Assembly (NCBI GenBank): GCA_003539495.1
Contig: DPPB01000013.1
Coordinates: forward strand, 24,180-88,179
DNA: 64,000 nucleotides
Source of the DNA: Oscillibacter sp.
GTDB taxonomy: Bacteria > Bacillota > Clostridia > Oscillospirales > Oscillospiraceae
Reading direction: 5' to 3'
Each line of letters opens with the position of its first letter. The first letter of the stretch is position 1. The notes under the pieces were generated by a model, which made no database searches, had not been told where the DNA came from, and was given only the letters and a program-made list of their open reading frames with translations. A program made the position numbers and the translations under genes. Positions 1 to 7,848 of this stretch are shown here, piece by piece.

Positions 1-257
1 GGCACACGCAGCAGCAGAAAGGGGCCGTCTACGCCTTCTCTGCGCCAAAGCTCTATCTGCTCCAGTCGGCTGGTGGCCAGCTGCGCCGCACCGCACTCTT
101 TATAGAGCCGTGCAATCTCCGGCAGTCCGCCAACGCCCTTGATCACGCCGGCGACATTGATGCCGCAGGCCCTGCAGCGGGAAACGATTTGGGTGAAATT
201 GTTGCGAAGCTTGTCCCGCCGGATCACCAGGCGGGGGAATTGTCTATCCATGGCCAT
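1..257 (-). CDS. Alanine/ornithine racemase family PLP enzyme, N-terminal part only
   Basis: The frame runs off the left edge, so about 85 N-terminal residues are visible. They begin MAMDRQFPRLVIRRDKL and continue through a segment reading GINVAGVIKGVGG, which resembles the N-terminal barrel of fold-type III PLP racemases. The lysine after VI would be the PLP-binding one. The match is to the alanine/ornithine racemase subfamily rather than to classical Alr (family knowledge). The start at 257 has AAAGG seven bases upstream; a second ATG at 251 is possible. It is divergent from the metQNI leader. Substrate cannot be decided from this fragment. Confidence 0.6.
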   Translation of the reverse strand, partial: MAMDRQFPRLVIRRDKLRNNFTQIVSRCRACGINVAGVIKGVGGLPEIARLYKECGAAQLATSRLEQIELWRREGVDGPFLLLRV

Positions 258-433
258 ACCTCGACCTTTCAGAATCTTTGCAGATAAAATCAGTATACCA
301 CACTATGCGGGGAATTGCCATTATTTTTTTCCTGTGCGCCCCTCAAAATGCGAAAAAACCTTGACCAATTCACAAAGAACAAGATGGTGTTTTTTTCTTT
401 TTTAGAAAAAATGACAAAATCTAAAAAAACAGG

Positions 434-462
434 TTGACAGATGTAGTGCATGGGTGTATTAT
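434..462 (+). promoter_or_regulatory. Sigma-A promoter of the metQNI leader
   Basis: TTGACA at 434-439, a 17-base spacer, and TATTAT at 457-462. It lies about 37 bases before the leader peptide start, so transcription should begin near 469. From 258 to 433 I see no gene, only AT-rich divergent promoter DNA. Confidence 0.8.
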
Positions 463-498
463 GCCCACATCAGAAAACAAAGGAAAGGAGAAAGCAGC

Positions 499-606
499 AT
501 GAAGCGTTTTGTGAGCAGCAGCATGATGATGGAGATGTGCATGCCCATGTGCATGTGCATGTTTTCCTGCGCTCATAACAGCCATCTGCTTTCCCAAAAT
601 GCCTGA
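499..606 (+). CDS. Met/Cys-rich leader peptide of metQNI (35 aa)
   Basis: A short ORF with a strong ribosome binding site (AAAGGAG) just downstream of a consensus promoter. It encodes 35 residues; residues 9-24 read MMMEMCMPMCMCMFSC. In all, 9 of 35 codons are Met and 4 are Cys. An intrinsic terminator follows 35 bases after the stop and the methionine transporter genes come next. By analogy with amino-acid attenuators, ribosomes stalling on Met (and perhaps Cys) codons would decide whether the terminator forms. The ORF and terminator are seen directly; the regulatory role is inferred. The reverse strand has a His-rich frame here that is only the complement of these ATG/TGC codons. Confidence 0.75.
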   Translation: MKRFVSSSMMMEMCMPMCMCMFSCAHNSHLLSQNA

Positions 607-678
607 GCGGTTTTTTTGAAGCCGCAGGGTTCGCTTATCACAGCGGGAAGTCACTTGGCTTCCCGCTGTTTTATTTTT
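607..678 (+). terminator. Attenuator terminator in the metQNI leader
   Basis: Perfect 10-bp stem CAGCGGGAAG (641-650) with CTTCCCGCTG (659-668), an 8-base loop, then TTTTATTTTT. Just upstream, GCGG (607-610) can pair with CCGC (622-625), which can instead pair with GCGG (643-646) inside the terminator arm. That gives mutually exclusive folds starting directly after the leader stop codon. Terminator seen; alternative pairing is short and inferred. Confidence 0.75.
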
Positions 679-696
679 GCAAAGGAGGATAACCCC

Positions 697-762
697 ATGA
701 AAAAGCTTTACCGTCTTTACACCACTGGCTGGCGAATGTGTCCTCCGGGCACGGACAGGTAA
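697..762 (+). CDS. Second small ORF in the metQNI leader (21 aa)
   Basis: Starts 9 bases after a near-perfect AAAGGAGG and encodes MKKLYRLYTTGWRMCPPGTDR. It sits between the attenuator and metQ, 64 bases before metQ. I do not recognise the peptide. The strong ribosome binding site and placement suggest it is translated. It could be a coupling peptide, a second regulatory uORF or a small protein of its own; nothing in the sequence decides. Confidence 0.5.
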   Translation: MKKLYRLYTTGWRMCPPGTDR

Positions 763-826
763 AAAACAACCGAGAAGATATCCAAATCAATTCAATTTAT
801 TTAGAAATAAAAAGGAGAACAAAACC

Positions 827-1687
827 ATGAAAAAGACTACCAAGCTCACCGCTCTGGTCCTGGCCCTTGTGCTGACCCTGGCCCTGGCCCTCACCGGCTG
901 CGGCAAGAAGACCACCACCATTCAGATTGCTGTCCCCAATGACACCACCAACGAGGCCCGTGCCCTCCTTCTGCTGGAGCAGCAGGGCATCATCAAGCTG
1001 AAGGACGGCGCCGGCATCACCGCCACCAAGAACGACATCGTGGAAAATCCCCACAATGTGGAGATCGTGGAGGCTGAGGCCGCCCAGCTGCCCAACGTGA
1101 GACAGGATGTGGACTACGCCGTTATCAACTCCAACTACGCCATCAATGCCGGCCTCAATCCCCTGAAGGATGCCCTGGCCATCGAGGGTTCCTCCTCCGC
1201 CTACGGCAACATCCTCTGCGTCAAGGAGGGCAATGAAAACGAGCCCAAGATCCTGGCTCTGAAGGCTGCCCTGGAGAGCAAGCAGGTGGCTGACTTCATC
1301 ACTGAGAAGTATGCTGGCTCCGTGGTCAGCACCGTCACCAATCCCACCGACGGCTATGACGCCTCTGTTGATTACGCTGCCCTGAACGGCACCACCATCT
1401 CCGTCGCCGCCTCTCCCACGCCTCACGCCGAGATCCTGGAGGTTGCCAAGACCATCCTGGCCGCTAAGGGCATCACCCTGGACATCCAGAGCTACAATGA
1501 CTATGTTGTGCCCAACACCGTGGTAGAGGACGGCACCGTAGACGCCAACTACTTCCAGCACCTGCCTTACCTGGAGGACTTCAACAAGGAGCAGGGTACG
1601 CATATTGTGTCCATCGCCACCATCCATGTGGAGCCCATGGGCCTCTACGGAGGCAAGCAGACCTCTTTGGACGCCCTGACGAAGTAA
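827..1687 (+). CDS. metQ: Methionine ABC transporter, substrate-binding lipoprotein MetQ
   Basis: 286 aa, usual for the NlpA/MetQ family. A lipoprotein signal peptide (residues 1-24) ends in the lipobox LTGC, so Cys would be acylated and the protein anchored outside the membrane. It binds methionine and delivers it to MetNI. The family segment NYAINAGLNP is present around residue 105 and the C-terminal half carries YQHLPYL-like residues. AAAAGGAG precedes the start. First structural gene of metQNI, 22 bases before metN, with the Met-rich leader peptide upstream supporting methionine specificity. Confidence 0.93.
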   Translation: MKKTTKLTALVLALVLTLALALTGCGKKTTTIQIAVPNDTTNEARALLLLEQQGIIKLKDGAGITATKNDIVENPHNVEIVEAEAAQLPNVRQDVDYAVINSNYAINAGLNPLKDALAIEGSSSAYGNILCVKEGNENEPKILALKAALESKQVADFITEKYAGSVVSTVTNPTDGYDASVDYAALNGTTISVAASPTPHAEILEVAKTILAAKGITLDIQSYNDYVVPNTVVEDGTVDANYFQHLPYLEDFNKEQGTHIVSIATIHVEPMGLYGGKQTSLDALTK

Positions 1688-1709
1688 TTTAGAAACGAGG
1701 GAAACAAAC

Positions 1710-2717
1710 ATGATCGAGCTCAAGCACATATGCAAAACATTTGACTCCGGTGGGGGAGAAGTGGAAGCGCTGAAGGATGTTTCCCTCACAATAGAAAAGG
1801 GCGAAATATACGGCATCATCGGCATGAGCGGCGCCGGCAAAAGCACCCTGGTGCGGTGTATGAACCTGCTGGAGCGGCCCACCTCCGGCGAGATTTGGGT
1901 CAACGGGCAGGAGCTGGAGAAGATGACCCCCAAGGAGCTGCGCCGGGCCCGGGGAGAGATCACCATGATCTTCCAGCACTTTAACCTCCTGATGCAGCGC
2001 ACCTGCCTGCGCAATGTGTGCTTCCCCATGGAGCTGGGCGGCATGAAAAAGGCTGATGCCGAAAAGCGGGCCCGGGAGCTTTTGGACCTGGTGGGCCTGC
2101 CGGATAAGGCTAATGCCTACCCGGCCCAGCTCTCCGGCGGCCAGCAGCAGCGTGTAGCCATTGCCCGGGCCTTAGCCACCAAGCCCAAGGTGCTGCTGTG
2201 CGACGAGGCCACCAGTGCCCTGGATCCCAACACCACCCACCAGATCCTCCAGCTGATCCGGGAGCTGAACCGGGAGCTGGGCATCACCGTGGTCATCATC
2301 ACCCACCAGATGAGCGTGGTGAAGGAAATCTGCGATAAGGTCGCCATTTTGGACGGCGGCGAGGTGGCAGAGGAGGGCCTGGTATCGGCGGTGTTTGCCG
2401 CCCCCAAGTCCGCAGCCGGCCGGCGGCTGGTATTCCCCAGCGGGGCCGATGCCCTGGTGTCCGATCCCGCCTCGGAGCGCCGTGTGCGGCTTATTTTCCG
2501 GGACAGCCAGACCACCGGTATTCCCCTGGTGGCCCGGCTGGCGGCGGAGGAGAGCGTCTACTGCAATGTCATCTCCGCCAGCACCCAGCGGCTGTCCCGG
2601 GAGGTCTACGGCAGCATGCTCCTGGGCATCCCCAGCGGCCAGTTCGACCGGGCCGTGGACTTTATTAAGGCATATCCCAACATTCAGGTAGAGGAGGTGG
2701 AGCACAATGTACAGTGA
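1710..2717 (+). CDS. metN: Methionine ABC transporter ATPase MetN
   Basis: 335 aa cytoplasmic ATPase that drives methionine uptake with MetI and MetQ. Walker A GMSGAGKST is near residue 38, the ABC signature LSGGQQQR near 140, Walker B VLLCDEATSALD near 160, and the switch His in ITHQ near 196. After residue 250 comes an ACT-like NIL domain, which in MetN binds methionine and trans-inhibits transport (family knowledge). It overlaps metI by 11 bases, indicating translational coupling. Confidence 0.95.
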   Translation: MIELKHICKTFDSGGGEVEALKDVSLTIEKGEIYGIIGMSGAGKSTLVRCMNLLERPTSGEIWVNGQELEKMTPKELRRARGEITMIFQHFNLLMQRTCLRNVCFPMELGGMKKADAEKRARELLDLVGLPDKANAYPAQLSGGQQQRVAIARALATKPKVLLCDEATSALDPNTTHQILQLIRELNRELGITVVIITHQMSVVKEICDKVAILDGGEVAEEGLVSAVFAAPKSAAGRRLVFPSGADALVSDPASERRVRLIFRDSQTTGIPLVARLAAEESVYCNVISASTQRLSREVYGSMLLGIPSGQFDRAVDFIKAYPNIQVEEVEHNVQ

Positions 2718-3408
2718 CCTGTTTTCTGCGGAATCCCTGGCGGACCTGCAAACGGTGTTGCCTCAAATTCCCTTTGCCATTTGGGAAACGCTCTATGTGA
2801 CGCTGCTCTCCACTCTCCTGGCCACGGTCATCGGCCTGCCTTTGGGTGTGCTGCTGGTGGTGGGCGAAAAGGGCGGTGTGCTGCCCCTGCCCAAGGGCGT
2901 GATGCATGCGCTGAATGTGCTCATCAACCTCCTGCGGTCTATACCGTTCCTGATCCTGATGATTATGGTGTTCCCTCTGTCCCGGCTCATCATCGGCACC
3001 GCCGTGGGCACAGCGGCAACCATCGTGCCCCTGGTGGTAGCGGCCTTCCCGTTTATTGCAAGACTGGTGGAGGGCAGCCTCCGAGAGGTGGATCCCAATA
3101 TCATTGAGGCGGCCCAGAGCATGGGTGCTACCCCCGGGCAGATCATCTGCCGGGTGATGATTCCCGAGAGCGTTCCCAGCCTGCTGCAAAATGTGACCAT
3201 TGCCCTGACTACCATTTTGGGCTACTCGGCCATGAGCGGTATCATCGGCGGCGGCGGCCTGGGTAAAATTGCCATCGACTACGGCTATTACCGCTATAAG
3301 TACCTGGTGATGCTGGTGGCGGTGATTCTGCTGGTGCTGCTGGTACAGGTGCTGCAAACCATTGGCACAAAGCTGGCCATCCATAGTGACAAGCGCCTGA
3401 AGAAGTAA
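2707..3408 (+). CDS. metI: Methionine ABC transporter permease MetI
   Basis: 233 aa integral membrane protein with about five hydrophobic segments and the cytoplasmic EAA loop (EAAQSMGATPGQI, about residues 134-146) that contacts MetN. The length is normal for MetI. Start lies inside the end of metN. A strong terminator follows at 3445, closing the operon. Confidence 0.95.
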   Translation: MYSDLFSAESLADLQTVLPQIPFAIWETLYVTLLSTLLATVIGLPLGVLLVVGEKGGVLPLPKGVMHALNVLINLLRSIPFLILMIMVFPLSRLIIGTAVGTAATIVPLVVAAFPFIARLVEGSLREVDPNIIEAAQSMGATPGQIICRVMIPESVPSLLQNVTIALTTILGYSAMSGIIGGGGLGKIAIDYGYYRYKYLVMLVAVILLVLLVQVLQTIGTKLAIHSDKRLKK

Positions 3409-3444
3409 AAAGGGACACACTGCAAAAGAGTTGTTCACTGAAAT

Positions 3445-3489
3445 AAGACGAGTAAGCTTTCCAAAGAGGATTGCTTACTCGTCTTTTTT
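3445..3489 (+). terminator. Terminator of metQNI
   Basis: 13-bp stem 3445-3457 with 3473-3485, ending in a run of T. From 3490 to 3683 I see no gene and no recognisable element. Confidence 0.85.
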
Positions 3490-3683
3490 GTGTTGTTTTG
3501 AATGTGACAATTAAATGCACCTTCATGAGCTTTGAAGGAGGGCCGCGTGCAAGAATTGGGCCGTGCAGCAGCGTATCCGCGATAGCTGAGCCGCTCATAT
3601 CGGACGCTGATCTCAGCGTCAGGATCGGCTTTGCCATATCTGATCGAACCGCTTTTCCACAGTGTCCGCTCCCACAAATAAAC

Positions 3684-3721
3684 GCGGGGACGAAAGGCTG
3701 AGTAACACCTTTCGTCCCCGC
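3684..3721 (-). terminator. Terminator downstream of nifJ
   Basis: Perfect 14-bp inverted repeat, 3684-3697 with 3708-3721. On the minus strand it is followed by GTTTATTTG, a moderately U-rich tail, so it suits nifJ better than the plus strand. Confidence 0.7.
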
Positions 3722-3777
3722 ATTACGGGTGGGCCTATTTGGCAGCAAGCCCTATTCCCATGTGTAAGCCGTGCGGC

Positions 3778-6700
3778 TTACTTGTCGTACATCTCGATGA
3801 GCTTGAGCAGGTGCTCATAACGAGCCTTGGCCTCGTCCTCGTTGCGCTGGAAGAGCACACCGGCACGATCCGGGAACTCGCGGGTCAGGCGAGAGTAACG
3901 GGCCTCGTTCATCAGGAACTCCTGATAGCCGCCGGCAGGCGCCTTGGAATCCATGGAGAAGCGCTGGCCGGCCGGTGCGGCAGGATTGAAGCGGAACAGG
4001 TTCCAGTAGCCACATTCCACAGCCTTCTTCATTTCTTTCTGGCAGTTCATCATGCCGCCCTTGATGGAGTGCATCTCGCAGGGGCTGTAGCCGATGATCA
4101 GGGACGGGCCGTGATAAGCCTCGGCCTCGGTGATGGCCTTAATGGTCTGAGCGGGGTTGGCACCCATAGCGACCTGGGCCACGTACACATAGCCGTACTG
4201 CATGGCGATCTCGGCAAGGCTCTTCTTCTTCACTTCCTTACCGGCTGCGGCAAACTGGCAGACCTGGCCGATGTTGGAGGCCTTGGAAGCCTGTCCGCCG
4301 GTGTTGGAATAGACCTCAGTATCAAAGACGAAGATGTTCACATCCTGCTTGGAGGCGATAACGTGATCCAATCCGCCGTAGCCGATGTCGTAGGCCCAGC
4401 CATCGCCACCGAAGATCCACATGGACTTCTTGGCCAGATACTCCTTCTTGCTCAGCAGGTCAGCTGCAATGGTGCAGGCCTCGCAATCGCAGAACAGGGC
4501 GCCCTTTGCCTTCAGCTCGGCAGCGTGCTCGGCGAACTGAGGATTGGCGGCCAGCTCCTCCACGGTGCAGATGCTCTCCTCCAAAGCCTTGACAAAGGCT
4601 TTGGTGGGCTCAGCATTGGCGGTGCCATCGTCCATGGTGTCCAGCCAAGCCTGAGCGGCAGCCTTCAGCTCGGGACGGGCCCACTCAATGTTCACCAGGC
4701 GGCGGGTCTCGGCGGCCAGATCCTCACGGATCTTGTTCTGGCCAACGAACATGCCCAGGCCGTGCTCGGCGTTATCCTCGAAGAGGGAGTTGCACCATGC
4801 GGGGCCGTGGCCCTCCTTATTGGTGCAGTAGGGAGAGGTAGCCGCAGGACCGCCCCAGATGGAGGAGCAGCCGGTGGCGTTGGAGATATACATATGGTCG
4901 CCAAAGATCTGGGTCACCAGACGGGCATAGCTGGTCTCGGCGCAGCCGGCGCAGGAGCCGGAGAACTCCAGCATGGGCTGCTTGAACTGGCTGCCCTTGA
5001 CGGAATTATCCTGCATATCCTTCTTCTCGGTGACCTTGCTGACGCAGTAATCAAACACATCCTGCTGCGCAAGCTCGCCTTCCTGAGAAACCATAGACAG
5101 GGCGCTCACCGGGCACACGCCGATACACACACCGCAGCCCATGCAATCCAGAGGAGACACGGCCATGGTGTACTGGTACACACCCTTGCCCTTGCCGGCC
5201 TTCACATCCACGATCTTGGCGGCCTCGGGAGCGTTCTTGGCCTCCTCGGCGGTCATCGCGAAGGGACGGATGGTAGCATGGGGGCAGACATAGGCGCACT
5301 GGTTGCACTGGATGCACTTGGTGCTGTCCCAGGTGGGAACGGACACGGCTACGCCGCGCTTCTCATAGGCGGAGGCGCCCAGCTCAAACTGGCCGTCCAC
5401 ATGGTCCACAAAGGCGGAAACGGGCAGGCTGTCGCCGTCCATCTTGCCCACGGGCTCCAGGATCTCCTTCACCATCTTCACAAGCTCGGGCTTGCCCTCC
5501 AGGGTCTTGTGCTCAGGCTCGTCCACAGCATTGGCCCAATCGGCGGGGACATCGATCTTCTTGAAGGCGGTGGCGCCCAGGTCGATGGCCTTGTAGTTCA
5601 TATCCACCACGTCCTGGCCCTTCTTCAGATAAGAGGCCTTGGCCTTCTCCTTCATGTAGCGGATGGCGTCCTCCTGAGGCATGACCTTGGCCAGGGTGAA
5701 GAAGGCGGACTGGAGAATGGTGTTGTTGCGCTTGCCCATGCCGATCTCGATGGCCAGGTCAATGGCGTCGATGGTGTAGAGCTGGATGTTATTCTTGGCG
5801 ATGTAGCGCTTGGCATCGGCCTTCAGATGATGGTTCAGCTCGTCCATATCCCACTGGCAGTTGATCATGAACACGCCGCCGGGCTTGACGTCGTTGACCA
5901 TCTTGAAGCCCTTGGTGATATAGCTGGGGTTGTGGCAGGCCACAAAGTCGGCCTTGTTGATATAATAAGGAGAACGGATGGGCTTATCACCGAAGCGCAG
6001 ATGGCTGATGGTGACACCGCCGGTCTTCTTGGAGTCGTACTGGAAGTACGCCTGGACATACTTGTCGGTATGGTCGCCGATGATCTTGATGGAGTTCTTG
6101 TTGGCGCCCACGGTGCCGTCGCCGCCCAGGCCCCAGAACTTGCACTCGATGGTGCCGGGAGCTGCGGTGTTGGGGCAATCCTCGTCCTCGGGCAGGGAGA
6201 GGTTCGTCACATCATCCACGATGCCGATGGTGAACTGGCGCTTCATCTCGTCCTTCTTCAGCTCGTTGTAAACGGCGAAAACGGAGGCAGGAGGCGTATC
6301 CTTGCTGCCCAGGCCGTAACGGCCGCCGATGACCTTCACGTCGTTCCAGCCGGCGTTGGCAAGAGCCGTAACCACATCCTGGTACAGAGGCTCGCCCATG
6401 GCGCCGGGCTCCTTGGTGCGGTCCAGCACGGCGATCTTCTTCACGGAAGCGGGGAAGGCCTCCAGCAGCTTCTCGGGAGCGAAGGGGCGGTACAGACGTA
6501 CCTTTACCAGGCCCACCTTCTCGCCGTGGGCGTTCAGGTAATCGATGACCTCCTCAGCCACATCGCAGATGGAGCCCATGGCTACGATGACGCGATCCGC
6601 CTCGGGATGGCCATAGTAGTTAAACAGCTTATAGTCGGTGCCCAGCTTGGCGTTGACCAGGTCCATGTACTTCTCCACCACGGCGGGCAGCTCTGCATAG

Positions 6701-7404
6701 TACTTGTTGCAAGCCTCGCGGTGCTGGAAGAAGATGTCGCCGTTTTCGTGGCTGCCGCGCATATGGGGATGCTCGGGGTTCAGGGCGTGGCGGCGGAACT
6801 CAGCCACAGCGTCCATATCGCACATGTCCTTCAGGTCCTCGTAGTCCCAAACGGCGATCTTCTGGATCTCGTGGCTGGTACGGAAGCCGTCAAAGAAGTT
6901 GATGAACGGCACCTTGCCGGAAAGGGCAGCCAGATGGGCCACAGGAGACAGGTCCATGACCTCCTGGACATTGCCCTCGCACAGCATGGCAAAGCCGGTC
7001 TGGCGGCAGGCCATAACGTCGCTGTGGTCGCCGAAGATGTTCAGCGCCTGGGTGGACACGGTACGGGCGGATACATGGAACACGGCGGGCAGCTGCTCGG
7101 CTGCGATCTTGTACATATTGGGGATCATCAGCAGCAGGCCCTGAGAGGCGGTGTAGGTAGTGGTCAGAGCGCCGGACCCGAGAGAGCCATGAACGGCGCC
7201 GGCTGCACCGGCCTCAGACTGCATCTCAACCACCTTGACCTGGGTGCCGAAGATGTTCTTCAGGCCGTTGGCGGACCACTGGTCCACAAAGTCGGCCATG
7301 GGGGACGACGGGGTGATGGGGTAGATGGCCGCTACTTCCGAAAACGCATAGGATACATGCGCGGCGGCGTTGTTGCCATCCATGGACTTCATTTTTCTTA
7401 CCAT
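3778..7404 (-). CDS. nifJ: Pyruvate:ferredoxin (flavodoxin) oxidoreductase, single chain
   Basis: 1208 aa, the normal size for fused PFOR. It oxidises pyruvate with CoA to acetyl-CoA and CO2, passing electrons to ferredoxin, the core of anaerobic pyruvate metabolism. The N-terminal pyruvate domain starts with YPITPSSPMADFVDQW (about residue 29). A two-cluster ferredoxin insert near 700-760 has CIQCNQCAYVCP and CMGCGVCIGVCP. The C-terminal TPP domain has GSCAGCAET, contributing Cys to the proximal cluster, and GGDGWAYDIG with the TPP/Mg motif. Start has GGAAGGAG upstream; an ATG at 7392 is an alternative. Monocistronic, with promoter and terminator visible. Confidence 0.97.
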   Translation of the reverse strand: MVRKMKSMDGNNAAAHVSYAFSEVAAIYPITPSSPMADFVDQWSANGLKNIFGTQVKVVEMQSEAGAAGAVHGSLGSGALTTTYTASQGLLLMIPNMYKIAAEQLPAVFHVSARTVSTQALNIFGDHSDVMACRQTGFAMLCEGNVQEVMDLSPVAHLAALSGKVPFINFFDGFRTSHEIQKIAVWDYEDLKDMCDMDAVAEFRRHALNPEHPHMRGSHENGDIFFQHREACNKYYAELPAVVEKYMDLVNAKLGTDYKLFNYYGHPEADRVIVAMGSICDVAEEVIDYLNAHGEKVGLVKVRLYRPFAPEKLLEAFPASVKKIAVLDRTKEPGAMGEPLYQDVVTALANAGWNDVKVIGGRYGLGSKDTPPASVFAVYNELKKDEMKRQFTIGIVDDVTNLSLPEDEDCPNTAAPGTIECKFWGLGGDGTVGANKNSIKIIGDHTDKYVQAYFQYDSKKTGGVTISHLRFGDKPIRSPYYINKADFVACHNPSYITKGFKMVNDVKPGGVFMINCQWDMDELNHHLKADAKRYIAKNNIQLYTIDAIDLAIEIGMGKRNNTILQSAFFTLAKVMPQEDAIRYMKEKAKASYLKKGQDVVDMNYKAIDLGATAFKKIDVPADWANAVDEPEHKTLEGKPELVKMVKEILEPVGKMDGDSLPVSAFVDHVDGQFELGASAYEKRGVAVSVPTWDSTKCIQCNQCAYVCPHATIRPFAMTAEEAKNAPEAAKIVDVKAGKGKGVYQYTMAVSPLDCMGCGVCIGVCPVSALSMVSQEGELAQQDVFDYCVSKVTEKKDMQDNSVKGSQFKQPMLEFSGSCAGCAETSYARLVTQIFGDHMYISNATGCSSIWGGPAATSPYCTNKEGHGPAWCNSLFEDNAEHGLGMFVGQNKIREDLAAETRRLVNIEWARPELKAAAQAWLDTMDDGTANAEPTKAFVKALEESICTVEELAANPQFAEHAAELKAKGALFCDCEACTIAADLLSKKEYLAKKSMWIFGGDGWAYDIGYGGLDHVIASKQDVNIFVFDTEVYSNTGGQASKASNIGQVCQFAAAGKEVKKKSLAEIAMQYGYVYVAQVAMGANPAQTIKAITEAEAYHGPSLIIGYSPCEMHSIKGGMMNCQKEMKKAVECGYWNLFRFNPAAPAGQRFSMDSKAPAGGYQEFLMNEARYSRLTREFPDRAGVLFQRNEDEAKARYEHLLKLIEMYDK

Positions 7405-7471
7405 GTTGTTTCTCCTTCCTTTTATTCATCCGTTTTATCGGGTTTTCTTGCAGGAATCTTTCGCATTGTTC

Positions 7472-7500
7472 ATAGTAGCACAAATCTGTAGAGATGTAAA
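7472..7500 (-). promoter_or_regulatory. nifJ promoter
   Basis: On the minus strand TTTACA (7500-7495), a 17-base spacer and TACTAT (7477-7472). It lies 68 bases before the nifJ start. Confidence 0.65.
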
Positions 7501-7591
7501 CGTTATTTTTGTGTCTTTCGTCGTAATAATACTTTTTCATTGTCCTGCACAAAAATTCTCAAATTGGCTGCTTACTTTTTTTATAATTTTG

Positions 7592-7620
7592 TTTCATGCG
7601 GCGTGATTTTGTGGTAAAAT
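7592..7620 (+). promoter_or_regulatory. Extended -10 promoter before the 6S-like RNA and comM
   Basis: TGGTAAAAT (TG at 7612-7613, TAAAAT 7615-7620) with a weak TTTCAT 17 bases upstream. The same TGTGGTAAAAT string occurs in the ileS T-box promoter. Predicted transcription start is about 7628. Confidence 0.6.
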
Positions 7621-7627
7621 AAGGATA

Positions 7628-7805
7628 ATTTGGCAAGCAGGCTTAAAAGGGTCTCATGGAATTCCCATCGCCAGGCGAAAAAACAGATCCTTTTTCTTTT
7701 GCGATATGCGGGTGATAGAAAAACCTCACAGCCTGCAAGTGTGGGATTCTGGCGTTATATATCAAAGCTGCATACACAGCAGATTACAGTCTTTTTGCCG
7801 GGGTA
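7628..7805 (+). ncRNA. Candidate 6S-like structured RNA upstream of comM
   Basis: About 178 nt without a credible protein, directly after a promoter. The ends pair: GGCAA (7632-7636) with TTGCC (7795-7799), then after a 2x2 loop AGGCT (7639-7643) with AGTCT (7788-7792). Unpaired strands follow, then CGCCAG (7669-7674) with CTGGCG (7749-7754), and TTTTTCT (7691-7697) with AGAAAAA (7716-7722). The 3' strand of the central open region holds a small GCTG-CAGC hairpin (7767-7780). Closed ends, large central bubble and total length resemble 6S RNA, which binds RNA polymerase. No primary-sequence proof; a comM leader is the alternative. Confidence 0.4.
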
Positions 7806-7848
7806 TTCTACGGGATTTTACGGCAAGCTTAAAGAAGGAGTGGGCTAT

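Noticed and set aside
421..654. His-rich frame on the minus strand (HAHAHGHAHLHHH) that looks metal-binding
   Set aside because: CAT and GCA/GCAC repeats are the complement of the ATG and TGC codons of the leader peptide; the plus strand has promoter, ribosome binding site and terminator.
3739..7491. 1250-codon open frame on the plus strand across nifJ
   Set aside because: It is the exact antisense of nifJ, made of Gly, Ala, Leu, His and Val runs produced by high-GC codon use; no domain is recognisable and nifJ is unmistakable.
7630..7848. N-terminal extension of comM by 73 codons
   Set aside because: No family similarity, no ribosome binding site at 7630, and the DNA folds as a structured RNA.
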